DNA from: Nevskia soli DSM 19509
GTDB taxonomy: Bacteria; Pseudomonadota; Gammaproteobacteria; Nevskiales; Nevskiaceae
NCBI RefSeq assembly: GCF_000711955.1
Contig: NZ_JONR01000014.1
Coordinates: 87,028 to 151,027 of the forward strand
DNA: 64,000 nucleotides
Reading direction: 5' to 3'
Part shown: piece after piece, positions 13,179-21,741 of the stretch
Layout of the letters: each line of letters begins with the position of its first letter
Numbering within the stretch: the first letter of the stretch is position 1
Notes under the pieces: generated by a model
What the model saw: only the letters and a program-made list of their open reading frames with translations
Told to the model about the DNA's origin: nothing
The model's database searches: none
Program-made: the position numbers and the translations under genes

Positions 13179-14669
13179 ATGAACAAGAATGTATTGCTCA
13201 TGGTTGACGTCGTCTCCAACGAGAAGGGCGTCGAGCAGGAGATCATCTTCGAAGCACTGGAAGCGGCCCTGGCCTCGGCCAGCAAGGAACACTACGGCGC
13301 CGACTGGGACATCCGCGTCTCCATCGACCGCGAGACCGGCGACTACGAGACCTATCGCCGCTGGACCGTGGTGGACGACGAGGACGAGAACTTCGAAACT
13401 CCGGCCCGTCAGATCCTGCTGGCGCGCGCCCTGGAAACCATGCCCGACGCCAAGCCCGGCGATGTGCGCGAGGAACCGCTGCCGTCGATCGAGTTCGGCC
13501 GCATCGGCGCGCAGAAGGCCAAGCAGGTCATCTTCCAGCGCGTGCGCGATGCCGAGCGCTCCCGCGTGGTGGACGCCTACAAGGAACGCGTCGGCGAATT
13601 GATGACCGGCCTGGTCAAGCGCATCGAGCGCGGTGCCGTCATCGTCGATCTGGGCGGCACCACCGAGGCCATCATCCCGCGCGAGCACGTGATTCCGCGC
13701 GAGCCGGTGCGCCCGGGCGACCGCGTGCGCGGCTATCTGTATGAAGTGAGCCCGCAGACGCGCGGTCCGCAGTTGTTCCTGTCGCGCACCAGCCCCAAGT
13801 TCCTGATGGAGCTGTTCAAGCTGGAAGTGCCGGAAATCGCCCAGGGCCTGATCGAGATCAAGGGCGGCGCCCGCGATCCCGGGCTGCGCGCCAAGATCGC
13901 GGTGCAGGCCAAGGACAAGCGCATCGATCCGGTCGGCGCCTGCGTCGGCATGCGCGGTTCGCGCGTGCAGAGCGTGTCCAACGAGCTCGCCGGCGAGCGC
14001 ATCGACATCGTGCCCTGGGACGACAACATCGCCCAGTTCGTCATCAACGCGATGGCGCCGGCGGAAGTCGAATCCATCATCGTCGACGAAGAGGCGCATG
14101 CCATGTCGATCGCAGTGGCCGAGGACAAGCTGGCCCAGGCCATCGGGCGCGGCGGCCAGAACGTGCGCCTCGCTTCCGAGCTGACCGGCTGGGTGCTCAA
14201 CGTGATGACCGCGGCCGAGGCCGAGTCGAAGAAGGAGCAGGAGAACCAGTCCCTGCAGCAGATGTTCATGGACAACCTCGACGTCGACGTCGACATCGCC
14301 AACATCCTGGTGCAGGAAGGCTTCGAGTCGATCGAAGCCATCGCCTACGTGCCGGACGAGGAGCTGCTCGGCATCGCCGAGTTCGACGAGGGCGTGGTGC
14401 AGGAGCTGCGTACCCGCGCCCGCGACGTGCTGCTGAACAAGGAGCTGGCCAAGGCCGAGGCCGCGGCGTCGGTGAAGCCCGCCGACGACCTGCTGACCGT
14501 GCCGGGGCTGGATGAGGATCTGGCGTACAAGCTGGCCGGCGCCGGCATCGTCACCCTCAACGACCTGGCCGACCTGGCTACCGATGAATTGCTGGAAAAA
14601 GTGCCGATGGATGAAGCTCGTGCCGCTGAGCTGATCATGAACGCGCGCAGTGTGAACGAGCAGGCCTAA
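13179..14669 (+). CDS. nusA: Transcription termination/antitermination factor NusA
   Basis: NusA binds RNA polymerase and modulates pausing, intrinsic termination and antitermination. The 496-residue product has an N-terminal polymerase-binding domain (1-130), an S1 domain (about 137-200, with ITGLVKR-like and PGDRVRGYLY motifs), two KH domains (GACVGMRGSRVQSV and AIGRGGQNVRLA) and two C-terminal acidic repeats ending near PADDLLTVPGLDEDLA. ATG 13179 is preceded by AAGGG at 13167-13171; the TTG at 13176 is a poorer alternative. It lies between rimP and infB as in most proteobacteria. Confidence 0.97.
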   Translation: MNKNVLLMVDVVSNEKGVEQEIIFEALEAALASASKEHYGADWDIRVSIDRETGDYETYRRWTVVDDEDENFETPARQILLARALETMPDAKPGDVREEPLPSIEFGRIGAQKAKQVIFQRVRDAERSRVVDAYKERVGELMTGLVKRIERGAVIVDLGGTTEAIIPREHVIPREPVRPGDRVRGYLYEVSPQTRGPQLFLSRTSPKFLMELFKLEVPEIAQGLIEIKGGARDPGLRAKIAVQAKDKRIDPVGACVGMRGSRVQSVSNELAGERIDIVPWDDNIAQFVINAMAPAEVESIIVDEEAHAMSIAVAEDKLAQAIGRGGQNVRLASELTGWVLNVMTAAEAESKKEQENQSLQQMFMDNLDVDVDIANILVQEGFESIEAIAYVPDEELLGIAEFDEGVVQELRTRARDVLLNKELAKAEAAASVKPADDLLTVPGLDEDLAYKLAGAGIVTLNDLADLATDELLEKVPMDEARAAELIMNARSVNEQA

Positions 14670-14684
14670 AGGCCCGGAGACAGA

Positions 14685-17321
14685 ATGAGCACCCTCACCG
14701 TATCCGACCTCGCCACCGAGCTGCACAAGCCGGTGCCCGAGATGTTGGCCCAGCTGAAAGAAGCTGGCGTAGCCGTGGACAACGAAAAGTCGCCGATCAG
14801 TCCGGCGGACAAGCTGGCGCTGCTGAGCCATCTGCAGAAGACCACCCGTGGCACCACCCTGGGTGCCGGCGGCGCCGGGCGCATCATGCTCAAGCGCAAG
14901 GAAACCACCGAGCTCAAGCTCGGCGGCGCCCGCGGCGCGGCCGCCAAGACGGTCAGCATCGAAGTGCGCAAGCGCCGTACCTATGTCAAGAACGACATGG
15001 TGCAGGAGCCTTCCGCCCCGGCGCCGACCGACGCGGTTTCCGAAGCGGCCGCAGCCGCAGCGGCTGAAGCCGCCGAGGCCCAGGCCCAATTGCAGCGCGA
15101 GGCCGAGGCCCGCGCGGCCGCCGAATTGGAAGCCAAGCGCCACCGCGAGTTGCAGGAACACCAGCTGCTGGCCGAGGAACAGGCCCGCGCCGCCGCCGCC
15201 GCCGAGGAAGTGGCGCGCAAGGCCGCCGAGGATGCGGAGCGTTTCAAGAGCGATCCGATCTACCGTGCCCGCATGGAAGCCGAGTCGGCGCGCCGCCGCG
15301 CCGCCGAGAACCTGCGCCGCGCCACCGAAGTGCCGATCATCGTGACGCCGCCGCCCGCCGCGTCGACGCCGTCGCAGCCGCCGGCGCTCAAGCCGGAGCG
15401 TGACCGCGGCGGTTCGCATCACCGCAACGAGCTGCACCTTGCCGCCGGCAAGGGCGGCAACCGTCGCGAAAAGAAATCGAAGAAGCCGACCGGGCAGATC
15501 CGCGTCGACAACCTGCACATGTTCGAGAAGCCGACCGCACCGGTGGTGCGCGAGGTGGAAGTGCCGGAAGCGATCACCGTGGGCGAGCTGGCCAACCGCA
15601 TGGCGGTGAAGGCCACCGACCTGATCAAGGCGATGATGAAGAGCGGCGTGTTCGCCACCATCAACCAGATCATCGACCAGGACACGGCGGCGATCATGGT
15701 GGAAGAGCTGGGCCACAAGGCCAAGATGGTCAAGGCCACCGACGCCGAAGAGGCGCTGGAGCAGGCCGCCACCGCCGGCGACAAGAGCCTGGCGACGGAA
15801 GCGCGTCCGCCGGTGGTCACCATCATGGGCCACGTCGATCATGGCAAGACCTCGCTGCTCGATTACATCCGCAAGACCCGCGTTGCCGCGGGCGAGGCGG
15901 GCGGCATCACGCAGCACATCGGCGCCTACCACGTCACCACCGACAAGGGCGTCATCACCTTCCTCGACACCCCGGGCCATGCCGCGTTCACGCGCATGCG
16001 CGCCCGCGGCGCGCAGATCACCGACATCGTGGTGCTGGTGGTGGCCGCCGATGACGGCGTGATGCCGCAGACCAAGGAAGCGATCCAGCATGCGCGCGCC
16101 GCCAAGGCGCCGATGGTGGTCGCCATCACCAAGATCGACAAGCACGAAGCCGATCTCGACCGCGTCCGCACCGAACTGTCTGCCGAACAGGTGATTTCCG
16201 AGGAATGGGGCGGCGACACCCAGTTCATCGGCGTCTCCTCGGTCACCGGCGAAGGCATCGACAAGCTGCTCGACGCCATCCTGCTGCAGGCCGAAGTGCT
16301 GGAACTGAAGGCCCCGCTGGACGGACCCGCGCGCGGCACCGTGGTCGAGTCCTCGCTGGAGAAGGGACGCGGTCCGGTGGCGACGGTGCTGGTCCGCTCC
16401 GGCACCCTGCGCCAGGGCGACGTCATCCTGACCGGCCCGTATTTCGGCCGTGTCCGCGCAATGTTCGACGAAGCCGGCCAGCCGGTGAAGGAAGTCGGTC
16501 CCTCGATCCCGGTGGCGGTGCTCGGCTTGTCCGGCGCGCCGGATGCCGGCGACGATGTGGTGGTCGTCTCCGACGAACGCAAGGCCCGTGAACTGGCCCT
16601 GCTGCGCGAGGTCAAGCAGCGTGAAGCCAAGCTGGCGCAGACCCAGGCCGTGCGCATGGACCAGGTGTTCGCCCGCATGGGCGAGGCCGGCGAGCAGAAG
16701 TCGCTCAACCTGATGGTCAAGGCGGACGTGCAGGGCAGCGCCGAGGCGCTGACCGAATCGCTGCGCAAGCTGCCCAGCGCCGAGGTCAAGGTCAATGTCG
16801 TGTCCAGCGGCGTCGGCGGCATCAGCGAGTCCGACATCGAGCTGGCGCTGGCTTCGCGCGCCATCATCATCGGCTTCAACGTCCGTGCCGACAGCGTGGC
16901 GCGCCGCCGCATCCAGGACACCGGTGTGGACGTGCGCTACTACAGCATCATCTACGACGTCATCAACGACGTCTCGGATGCCATCGGCGGCCTGCTCGGC
17001 ACCGAGACGCGCGAGCAGATCGTCGGCACCGCCCAGGTGCGCGACGTGTTCCGCTCCTCCAAGTTCGGCGCCATCGCCGGCTGCCTGGTCATGGAAGGCG
17101 AAGTCCGCCGCGGCCTGCCGATCCGCGTATTGCGCAGCAATACGGTGATCTACGAAGGCGAGCTGGAATCGCTGCGCCGCCACAAGGACGACGTGTCCAA
17201 GGTCGTGGTCGGCACCGAGTGCGGCATCGGCGTGAAGAACTACAACGACGTCAAGCCGGGCGACCAGATCGAGTGCTACGAGCGTATTGAAGTGCGTCGC
17301 ACGGTTGGCGCGGAAGCCTGA
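14685..17321 (+). CDS. infB: Translation initiation factor IF-2
   Basis: IF-2 is the GTPase that brings initiator tRNA to the 30S subunit and promotes subunit joining. The 878-residue product has an IF2-N domain (residues 1-50) and an Ala/Glu/Arg-rich, probably helical linker (about 110-215). A second N-terminal subdomain precedes the G domain with GHVDHGKT (382-389), DTPGHAAF and TKID. The beta-barrel and C-terminal domains that bind fMet-tRNA follow. A possible internal start for a short isoform was not resolved. Its stop shares one base with the rbfA start. Confidence 0.97.
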   Translation: MSTLTVSDLATELHKPVPEMLAQLKEAGVAVDNEKSPISPADKLALLSHLQKTTRGTTLGAGGAGRIMLKRKETTELKLGGARGAAAKTVSIEVRKRRTYVKNDMVQEPSAPAPTDAVSEAAAAAAAEAAEAQAQLQREAEARAAAELEAKRHRELQEHQLLAEEQARAAAAAEEVARKAAEDAERFKSDPIYRARMEAESARRRAAENLRRATEVPIIVTPPPAASTPSQPPALKPERDRGGSHHRNELHLAAGKGGNRREKKSKKPTGQIRVDNLHMFEKPTAPVVREVEVPEAITVGELANRMAVKATDLIKAMMKSGVFATINQIIDQDTAAIMVEELGHKAKMVKATDAEEALEQAATAGDKSLATEARPPVVTIMGHVDHGKTSLLDYIRKTRVAAGEAGGITQHIGAYHVTTDKGVITFLDTPGHAAFTRMRARGAQITDIVVLVVAADDGVMPQTKEAIQHARAAKAPMVVAITKIDKHEADLDRVRTELSAEQVISEEWGGDTQFIGVSSVTGEGIDKLLDAILLQAEVLELKAPLDGPARGTVVESSLEKGRGPVATVLVRSGTLRQGDVILTGPYFGRVRAMFDEAGQPVKEVGPSIPVAVLGLSGAPDAGDDVVVVSDERKARELALLREVKQREAKLAQTQAVRMDQVFARMGEAGEQKSLNLMVKADVQGSAEALTESLRKLPSAEVKVNVVSSGVGGISESDIELALASRAIIIGFNVRADSVARRRIQDTGVDVRYYSIIYDVINDVSDAIGGLLGTETREQIVGTAQVRDVFRSSKFGAIAGCLVMEGEVRRGLPIRVLRSNTVIYEGELESLRRHKDDVSKVVVGTECGIGVKNYNDVKPGDQIECYERIEVRRTVGAEA

Positions 17322-17749
17322 TGCCGAGGGAGTTTTCGCGAACGCTGCGGATCAACGCGCAATTGCAGCGCGAGTTGAGTTCGCTGATTCGCGAACAGCT
17401 CACCGACCCGCGGGTGGCGCTGGTCACGGTCACCCAGGTCAGCGTCTCGCCGGACATGCGCAATGCGCGCATCTCGATCAGCCAGCTCGGCAGCGATGCC
17501 GAGCTCAAGGCTGCGGCCAAGGCCCTCAACGGCGCGGCTTCGCTGCTGCGCCGGGCCATCGGCAAGTCGCTGAAGCTGCGTTACGTGCCGATGCTGCGTT
17601 TCTTCGCCGACGAGGCGCTGCGCGAGGGCGACCGCATCGGCAGCATGATCCGTGAAGCCACCGCGCGCGACCTCGCGCACCCGGTCGCGCCGAGTGCGGC
17701 GGTGGTTCCAAAGAAGAAAATCGCACCCCCTGAAGATGGCGAAGGGTAG
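17321..17749 (+). CDS. rbfA: 30S ribosome-binding factor RbfA
   Basis: RbfA is a cold-shock protein that binds the 5' helix of 16S rRNA during late 30S assembly. The 142-residue product has the KH-like core (RINAQLQRELSSLIREQL, VTVTQVSVSPDMRNARI, LKLRYVPMLRFFADE). The C-terminal tail of about 25 residues is Pro/Lys-rich and variable. Its ATG overlaps the infB stop (TGATG). A 268-bp palindromic element begins at the last base of its stop codon, so the rbfA-truB spacing is unusually large and structured. Confidence 0.94.
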   Translation: MPREFSRTLRINAQLQRELSSLIREQLTDPRVALVTVTQVSVSPDMRNARISISQLGSDAELKAAAKALNGAASLLRRAIGKSLKLRYVPMLRFFADEALREGDRIGSMIREATARDLAHPVAPSAAVVPKKKIAPPEDGEG

Positions 17750-18016
17750 GAGCTTGTCCGTGAGTAAATCGCGCCTGCGTTGCCGCCCGAAATCGCGGCA
17801 GGCAAGGCGGAGGGCCTGGACCATGGTCAATCCATGGTCCAGGCCTGACAACGCAGCATGGCGCGATTTCGGGCGCAACCCGGAGGGACGGGGCCATTTT
17901 TGCGCATCGCTACGTCGGCCGGTGCTTGCATGGAATCACCATGCTGCGCCCCATCCGACTAGCGCTGCGCAAAAATGACCTCCGTCGCAGGCACGATTTA
18001 CTCACGGACAAGCTCC
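17749..18016. repeat. Palindromic two-hairpin element, copy A (rbfA-truB)
   Basis: Outer arms of 31 bp (17749-17779 and 17986-18016) pair with one mismatch. Between them lie two further palindromes. Hairpin 1 has a perfect 14-bp apex (17813-17826 with 17832-17845, loop TCAAT). Hairpin 2 pairs GGCCATTTTTGCGC (17892-17905) with GCGCAAAAATGACC (17967-17980). Blocks CAGGCAAGGCGGAGG (17799-17813) and GACAACGCAGCATGGCGC (17847-17864) recur in copy B, and the first also in copy C. No transposase lies inside, so it is MITE-like or a structured extragenic element. It is transcribed within the nusA-pnp operon and contains the truB start codon. Confidence 0.88.
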
Positions 18017-18937
18017 AGGTCGCGGCGCCGCAGCGTCGACGGCATCCTCCTGCTCGACAAGCCCCTGGGCTTGACGTCCAACGCGGCGCTGCAGAACGCC
18101 AAGCACCTGTACAACGCCGAGAAGGCCGGCCACACCGGCAGCCTCGACCCGCTGGCCACCGGCCTGCTGCCGATCTGCCTGGGCGAGGCGACCAAGCTCA
18201 GCGCCTACCTGCTCGATGCCGACAAGCGCTACCAGGCGCGGGTGCGCCTGGGCGTGCGCACCAGCACCGGCGACGGCGAAGGCCAGCAGGTCGCGACTTC
18301 CGACCCCTCCAGCCTGAGCCGCGAGCAGCTGGAAGCGGCGATCCCGCAATTCCTCGGCACCATCGACCAGGTGCCGCCGATGTATTCCGCCATCAAGCGC
18401 GACGGCCTGCCGCTCTATACACTGGCCCGCGCCGGCATCGAGATCGAGCGCGCGCCGCGCCAGGTGCGGATCCACGAGCTGCGCGTGCTGGCCTTCGACG
18501 GCCTGCATTTCGAATTCGAGGTGTCTTGTTCCAAGGGTACCTATATCCGCACCCTGGCCGAGGACTGGGCCGCGGCGGTGGGGCAGCAGGCCCACCTGGC
18601 CGCCCTGCGCCGCACCGGCCTCGCGCCGTTCGACGCCGGCGCCATGGTCAGCCTGGAACAGGTGGAGCGGACCGAACCGGGCGAGGCGCGCGACAGCCTG
18701 CTGCTGCCCCCGGGCACGGCGCTGCGGGACTGGCCGCAACTGACGGTGGACGATACCCTGGCGCACCGCCTGAGCCGCGGGCAGACCTTGCTGATGGCGG
18801 ACGCGGGAGCTGCCGGCCTGACCGCGGTTTTCGACCAGCGGCAGCGCCTGCTGGGGATCGCCGAAAGCGACGGCGCCGGCCACCTGGTACCCCGCCGCTG
18901 GATGAATCGGCCGGAAAACAGGGCAAATTCAGGCTAA
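17975..18937 (+). CDS. truB: tRNA pseudouridine-55 synthase
   Basis: TruB makes pseudouridine 55 in the T loop of tRNAs. The 320-residue product has DGILLLDKPLGLTSN, the catalytic-Asp motif AGHTGSLDPLATGLLP, SCSKGTYIRTLAEDW and a C-terminal PUA-like domain. An in-frame TAG at 17960 limits the start. ATG 17975 is the only canonical start upstream of the first conserved motif. Codons 1-14 (MTSVAGTIYSRTSS) lie inside palindromic element A, and the AUG is in the arm of its second hairpin. E. coli TruB begins directly at the SRPRRR-like segment, which here starts at about residue 15. No Shine-Dalgarno sequence is evident. The enzyme assignment is secure; the start is inferred. Confidence 0.92.
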   Translation: MTSVAGTIYSRTSSRSRRRSVDGILLLDKPLGLTSNAALQNAKHLYNAEKAGHTGSLDPLATGLLPICLGEATKLSAYLLDADKRYQARVRLGVRTSTGDGEGQQVATSDPSSLSREQLEAAIPQFLGTIDQVPPMYSAIKRDGLPLYTLARAGIEIERAPRQVRIHELRVLAFDGLHFEFEVSCSKGTYIRTLAEDWAAAVGQQAHLAALRRTGLAPFDAGAMVSLEQVERTEPGEARDSLLLPPGTALRDWPQLTVDDTLAHRLSRGQTLLMADAGAAGLTAVFDQRQRLLGIAESDGAGHLVPRRWMNRPENRANSG

Positions 18938-18973
18938 AGCCCTGAAACAGCGCCCATAAATAGAGCGAATGTG

Positions 18974-19002
18974 TTGTGGGGCGGGGCAATCCCCGCTAAA
19001 AT
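18974..19002 (+). promoter_or_regulatory. rpsO promoter
   Basis: TTGTGG (18974-18979), a 17-base spacer and TAAAAT (18997-19002) form a good sigma70 promoter 46 bases before rpsO. The spacer is almost entirely an inverted repeat (GCGGGG-CAAT-CCCCGC, 18981-18996). E. coli also has a separate rpsO promoter inside this operon. Confidence 0.7.
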
Positions 19003-19047
19003 GTCAAATTCATCAGACGAATTCAAGTCCAAATTTCGGAGCATGTG

Positions 19048-19317
19048 ATGCCGTTGTCCATTGATCAAAAGAGTGCGGTGGTTGCCAAATACCAGCGTGC
19101 CAAGGGTGATACGGGTTCGCCGGAAGTCCAGGTGGCCCTGCTGTCCGAGCGCATCACCAGCCTCGGCGGTCATTTCGAAGCGAACAAGAAGGATCACCAT
19201 TCGCGCCGCGGTCTGCTGAAGATGGTCAACCAGCGCCGCAAGCTGCTCGATTACCTGAAGCAGGAAGACCAGAGCCGTTATGCCAAGCTGATCGCCGACC
19301 TCGGTCTGCGCCGCTAA
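19048..19317 (+). CDS. rpsO: 30S ribosomal protein S15
   Basis: S15 is a primary 16S rRNA-binding protein of the 30S platform. The 89-residue product is full length, with QRAKGDTGSPEVQVALL, the ITSLGGHFEANKKDHHSRRGLL core and the DYLKQEDQSRYAKLI C-terminal helix. ATG 19048 is six bases after GGAG (19038-19041). It is followed by a terminator-like hairpin and then pnp, the conserved rpsO-pnp arrangement in which mRNA structure controls both genes in E. coli. Confidence 0.97.
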   Translation: MPLSIDQKSAVVAKYQRAKGDTGSPEVQVALLSERITSLGGHFEANKKDHHSRRGLLKMVNQRRKLLDYLKQEDQSRYAKLIADLGLRR

Positions 19318-19325
19318 GCCACGCC

Positions 19326-19361
19326 AAGCCGCGTTCCCCTCGGGCGCGGCTTCTTCCGTTT
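19326..19361 (+). terminator. Hairpin between rpsO and pnp
   Basis: AAGCCGCG (19326-19333) pairs with CGCGGCTT (19345-19352), followed by CTTCCGTTT. It is a likely partial terminator after rpsO. In E. coli the equivalent spacer contains the rpsO terminator and RNase III processing sites. Confidence 0.6.
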
Positions 19362-19390
19362 CACCGCCTGCAAAATTAATCGAGCCAGCC

Positions 19391-21493
19391 ATGGTCTATC
19401 CCGTCACGCCCATCAAAAAAACCTTCCAGTACGGCGCCCATAGCGTCACCCTGGAAACCGGCGCCATCGCGCGCCAGGCCACCGCCGCCGTTATCGTCAC
19501 CGTCGCCCAGACCGTGGTCATGGTCACCGTGGTGGCCAAGAAGGAAGCGAAGGAAGGCCAGGATTTCTTCCCGCTGACCGTCGATTACATGGAGCGCACC
19601 TATGCCGGCGGCCGCATCCCCGGCGGCTTCTTCAAGCGTGAAGGGCGTCCGACCGAGAAGGAAACGCTGACCTCGCGCCTGATCGACCGTCCGCTGCGCC
19701 CGCTGTTCCCGGAAGGCTTCTTCAACGAAATCCAGGTGGTGGCGACGGTGCTGTCGCTCAACCCGGAAGTCAACGGCGACATCCCCGCCATGATCGGCGC
19801 CTCCGCCGCCATGGCCCTGGCCGGCGTGCCCTTCGCCGGCCCGATCGGCGCCGCCCGCGTCGGTTACCAGGATGGCCAGTACATCCTCAACCCCAGCGCC
19901 ACCCAGCTGACCACCTCCGAGCTGGACCTGGTCGTCGCCGGCACCAAGGATGCGGTGCTGATGGTGGAGTCCGAAGCCAAGCAGCTGTCCGAGGCCGTGA
20001 TGCTCGGCGCCGTGCTGTTCGGCCACGAGCAGATGCAGGCCGCCATCAACTCCATCAACGAACTGGTCGCCGAAGCCGGCAAGGCCAAGTGGGACTGGCA
20101 GCCGTCCGCCGCCGCGCAGGAGCTGACCAGCGCCATCAATGCGCATGAAGGCGCCGTCACCGAAGCCTACGCCATCGCCGACAAGCAGCAGCGTTACGAG
20201 AAGCTGGCCGCCATCCGCACCACGATCAACGCCGCCCTGTGCTCCGGCGACGCGCCGAAGTTCTCCGCCGGCAAGGTCAAGGACGCGTTCGGCGAGCTGG
20301 AATCCCGCGTCGTCCGCAACCGCATCCTCGACGGCAAGCCCCGCATCGACGGCCGCGACCTGAAGACCGTGCGTCCGCTGACCATGGGCGTCGGCATCCT
20401 GCCGCGCACCCACGGTTCCGCCCTGTTCACCCGCGGCGAGACCCAGGTGCTGGCCGTGACCACCCTGGGCACCGGCAAGGACGCGCAGCTGATCGACAGC
20501 GTCGAGGGCGAGTGGCGCGACATGTTCATGCTGCACTACAACTTCCCCCCGTACTGCGTCGGTGAAACCGGCCGCCTCAACGCGCCGAAGCGCCGCGAAA
20601 TCGGCCACGGCCGCCTGGCCAAGCGCGGCGTCGCCGCCGTGATGCCGGATCTGGACAAGGAATTCCCCTACGTCGTGCGCGTCGTCGCCGAAGTCACCGA
20701 GTCCAACGGCTCCAGCTCGATGGCCAGCACCTGCGCCGCCAGCCTGGCGCTGATGGACGCGGGCGTGCCGATCAAGGCGCCGGTTGCCGGCGTGGCGATG
20801 GGCCTGATCAAGGAAGGCGACCGCTGGGCGGTGCTGACCGACATCCTGGGCGACGAGGATCACCTCGGCGACATGGATTTCAAGGTCACCGGCACCACCA
20901 ACGGCGTTACCGCGCTGCAGATGGACATCAAGATCACCGGCATCACCGGCGAGATCATGAAGGTGGCGCTGGACCAGGCCCTGGCCGGCCGCCTGCACAT
21001 CCTCGAGGCGATGGTGAAGACCATCGACAAGCCGCGCGCCGAGATGTCCGAGTTTGCGCCGCGCATCACCACCATCAAGATCCACCCGGACAAGATCCGT
21101 GACGTCATCGGCAAGGGCGGCGTCACCATCCGCTCCATCACCGAAGAGACCGGCACCAGCATCGACATCGACGACGACGGCACCATCAAGATCGCCGCTG
21201 TCGACGGCGACGCCGCCAAGGCCGCCATCGCCCGCATCGAAGCGCTGACGCGCGACGTGCAGGTCGGCGAGGTCTACGAGGGCAAGGTTGCCAAGCTGAT
21301 GGATTTCGGCGCCTTCGTCACCATCCTGCCCGGCAAGGACGGCCTGGTGCACATCTCGCAACTCTCCGACAAGCGCGTCGAAAACGTGGCCGACGTGGTG
21401 AAGGAAGGCGAGACGGTGCGCGTGAAGGTGCTGGAAATCGACAAGCAGGGCCGCATCCGCCTGTCGATGAAGGCCATCGACGTCGTCGAGTAA
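19391..21493 (+). CDS. pnp: Polyribonucleotide nucleotidyltransferase (PNPase)
   Basis: PNPase is a phosphorolytic 3'-to-5' exoribonuclease and degradosome component. The 700-residue product contains two RNase PH domains joined by a helical domain (first with DFFPLTVDYMER and GGFFKREGRPTEKE, second with RTHGSALFTRGETQ and the active-site region). A KH domain (PDKIRDVIGKGGVTIRSI, near residue 565) and an S1 domain (GKVAKLMDFGAFVTILPGKDG, near 635) follow. The C-terminus ends soon after S1. It closes the nusA operon and is followed by a hairpin on the plus strand and a predicted small RNA on the minus strand. Confidence 0.97.
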   Translation: MVYPVTPIKKTFQYGAHSVTLETGAIARQATAAVIVTVAQTVVMVTVVAKKEAKEGQDFFPLTVDYMERTYAGGRIPGGFFKREGRPTEKETLTSRLIDRPLRPLFPEGFFNEIQVVATVLSLNPEVNGDIPAMIGASAAMALAGVPFAGPIGAARVGYQDGQYILNPSATQLTTSELDLVVAGTKDAVLMVESEAKQLSEAVMLGAVLFGHEQMQAAINSINELVAEAGKAKWDWQPSAAAQELTSAINAHEGAVTEAYAIADKQQRYEKLAAIRTTINAALCSGDAPKFSAGKVKDAFGELESRVVRNRILDGKPRIDGRDLKTVRPLTMGVGILPRTHGSALFTRGETQVLAVTTLGTGKDAQLIDSVEGEWRDMFMLHYNFPPYCVGETGRLNAPKRREIGHGRLAKRGVAAVMPDLDKEFPYVVRVVAEVTESNGSSSMASTCAASLALMDAGVPIKAPVAGVAMGLIKEGDRWAVLTDILGDEDHLGDMDFKVTGTTNGVTALQMDIKITGITGEIMKVALDQALAGRLHILEAMVKTIDKPRAEMSEFAPRITTIKIHPDKIRDVIGKGGVTIRSITEETGTSIDIDDDGTIKIAAVDGDAAKAAIARIEALTRDVQVGEVYEGKVAKLMDFGAFVTILPGKDGLVHISQLSDKRVENVADVVKEGETVRVKVLEIDKQGRIRLSMKAIDVVE

Positions 21494-21555
21494 AAACAGC
21501 AATTGAGTAAAGGCCTGACGCGGACTTGATCTGCGTCAAGGTTTTGGTCACAATC

Positions 21556-21584
21556 CGGGGCGGCTGAAGAAGCCGCCCCGATTT
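21556..21584 (+). terminator. Terminator-like hairpin after pnp
   Basis: CGGGGCGGCT (21556-21565) pairs perfectly with AGCCGCCCCG (21571-21580) around GAAGA and is followed by ATTT. The U-tract is poor, but the stem is strong. A weaker hairpin (TGACGCGGA/TCTGCGTCA) precedes it. Confidence 0.6.
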
Positions 21585-21613
21585 CCGCAGCCCTCGGCGC
21601 GGGATCGACAGTC

Positions 21614-21639
21614 AAAAAAAACCCCCTGGTCTCAGGGGG
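21614..21639 (-). terminator. Intrinsic terminator of the predicted minus-strand sRNA
   Basis: On the minus strand CCCCCTG, loop AGAC and CAGGGGG (21639-21622) are followed by eight Ts (21621-21614). This is a canonical intrinsic terminator. It lies about 450 bases beyond the phaR stop, too far to be the simple end of that gene. Confidence 0.88.
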
Positions 21640-21735
21640 CAAGGTGCGAGAAAGGCGCAAGGCCTTTCTGGAGGAGACTTCCGCGGTGTCAACTAAAAAT
21701 TATTCTAGACACCGCATCTTGCATTCATTTTGTTG
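21614..21735 (-). ncRNA. Predicted trans-acting small RNA with anti-SD motif
   Basis: A near-consensus minus-strand promoter (TTGACA-18-TATACT) is followed by about 120 nt ending in a canonical terminator, with no open frame of note. The predicted RNA has hairpin 1 (GCGGTGTC/GACACCGC, 21715-21683, AU-rich 17-nt loop), an unpaired linker GGAAGUCUCCUCCA (21682-21669), hairpin 2 (GAAAGGC/GCCTTTC, 21668-21650) and the terminator stem. The linker CUCCUCC is complementary to Shine-Dalgarno sequences, as in several known C-rich sRNAs that block ribosome binding. I recognise no named family. The 5' end is inferred to within a few bases. Confidence 0.7.
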
Positions 21736-21741
21736 CAGTGC

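Noticed and set aside
12849..17183. A minus-strand open frame of about 1440 codons opposite rimP, nusA and infB
   Set aside because: His/Gln/Val/Gly-rich antisense shadow of well-conserved genes with no start signals or domain.
17749..18016. Treating element copy A as an insertion sequence
   Set aside because: It has no transposase frame and is only 268 bp; at most it is a non-autonomous element.
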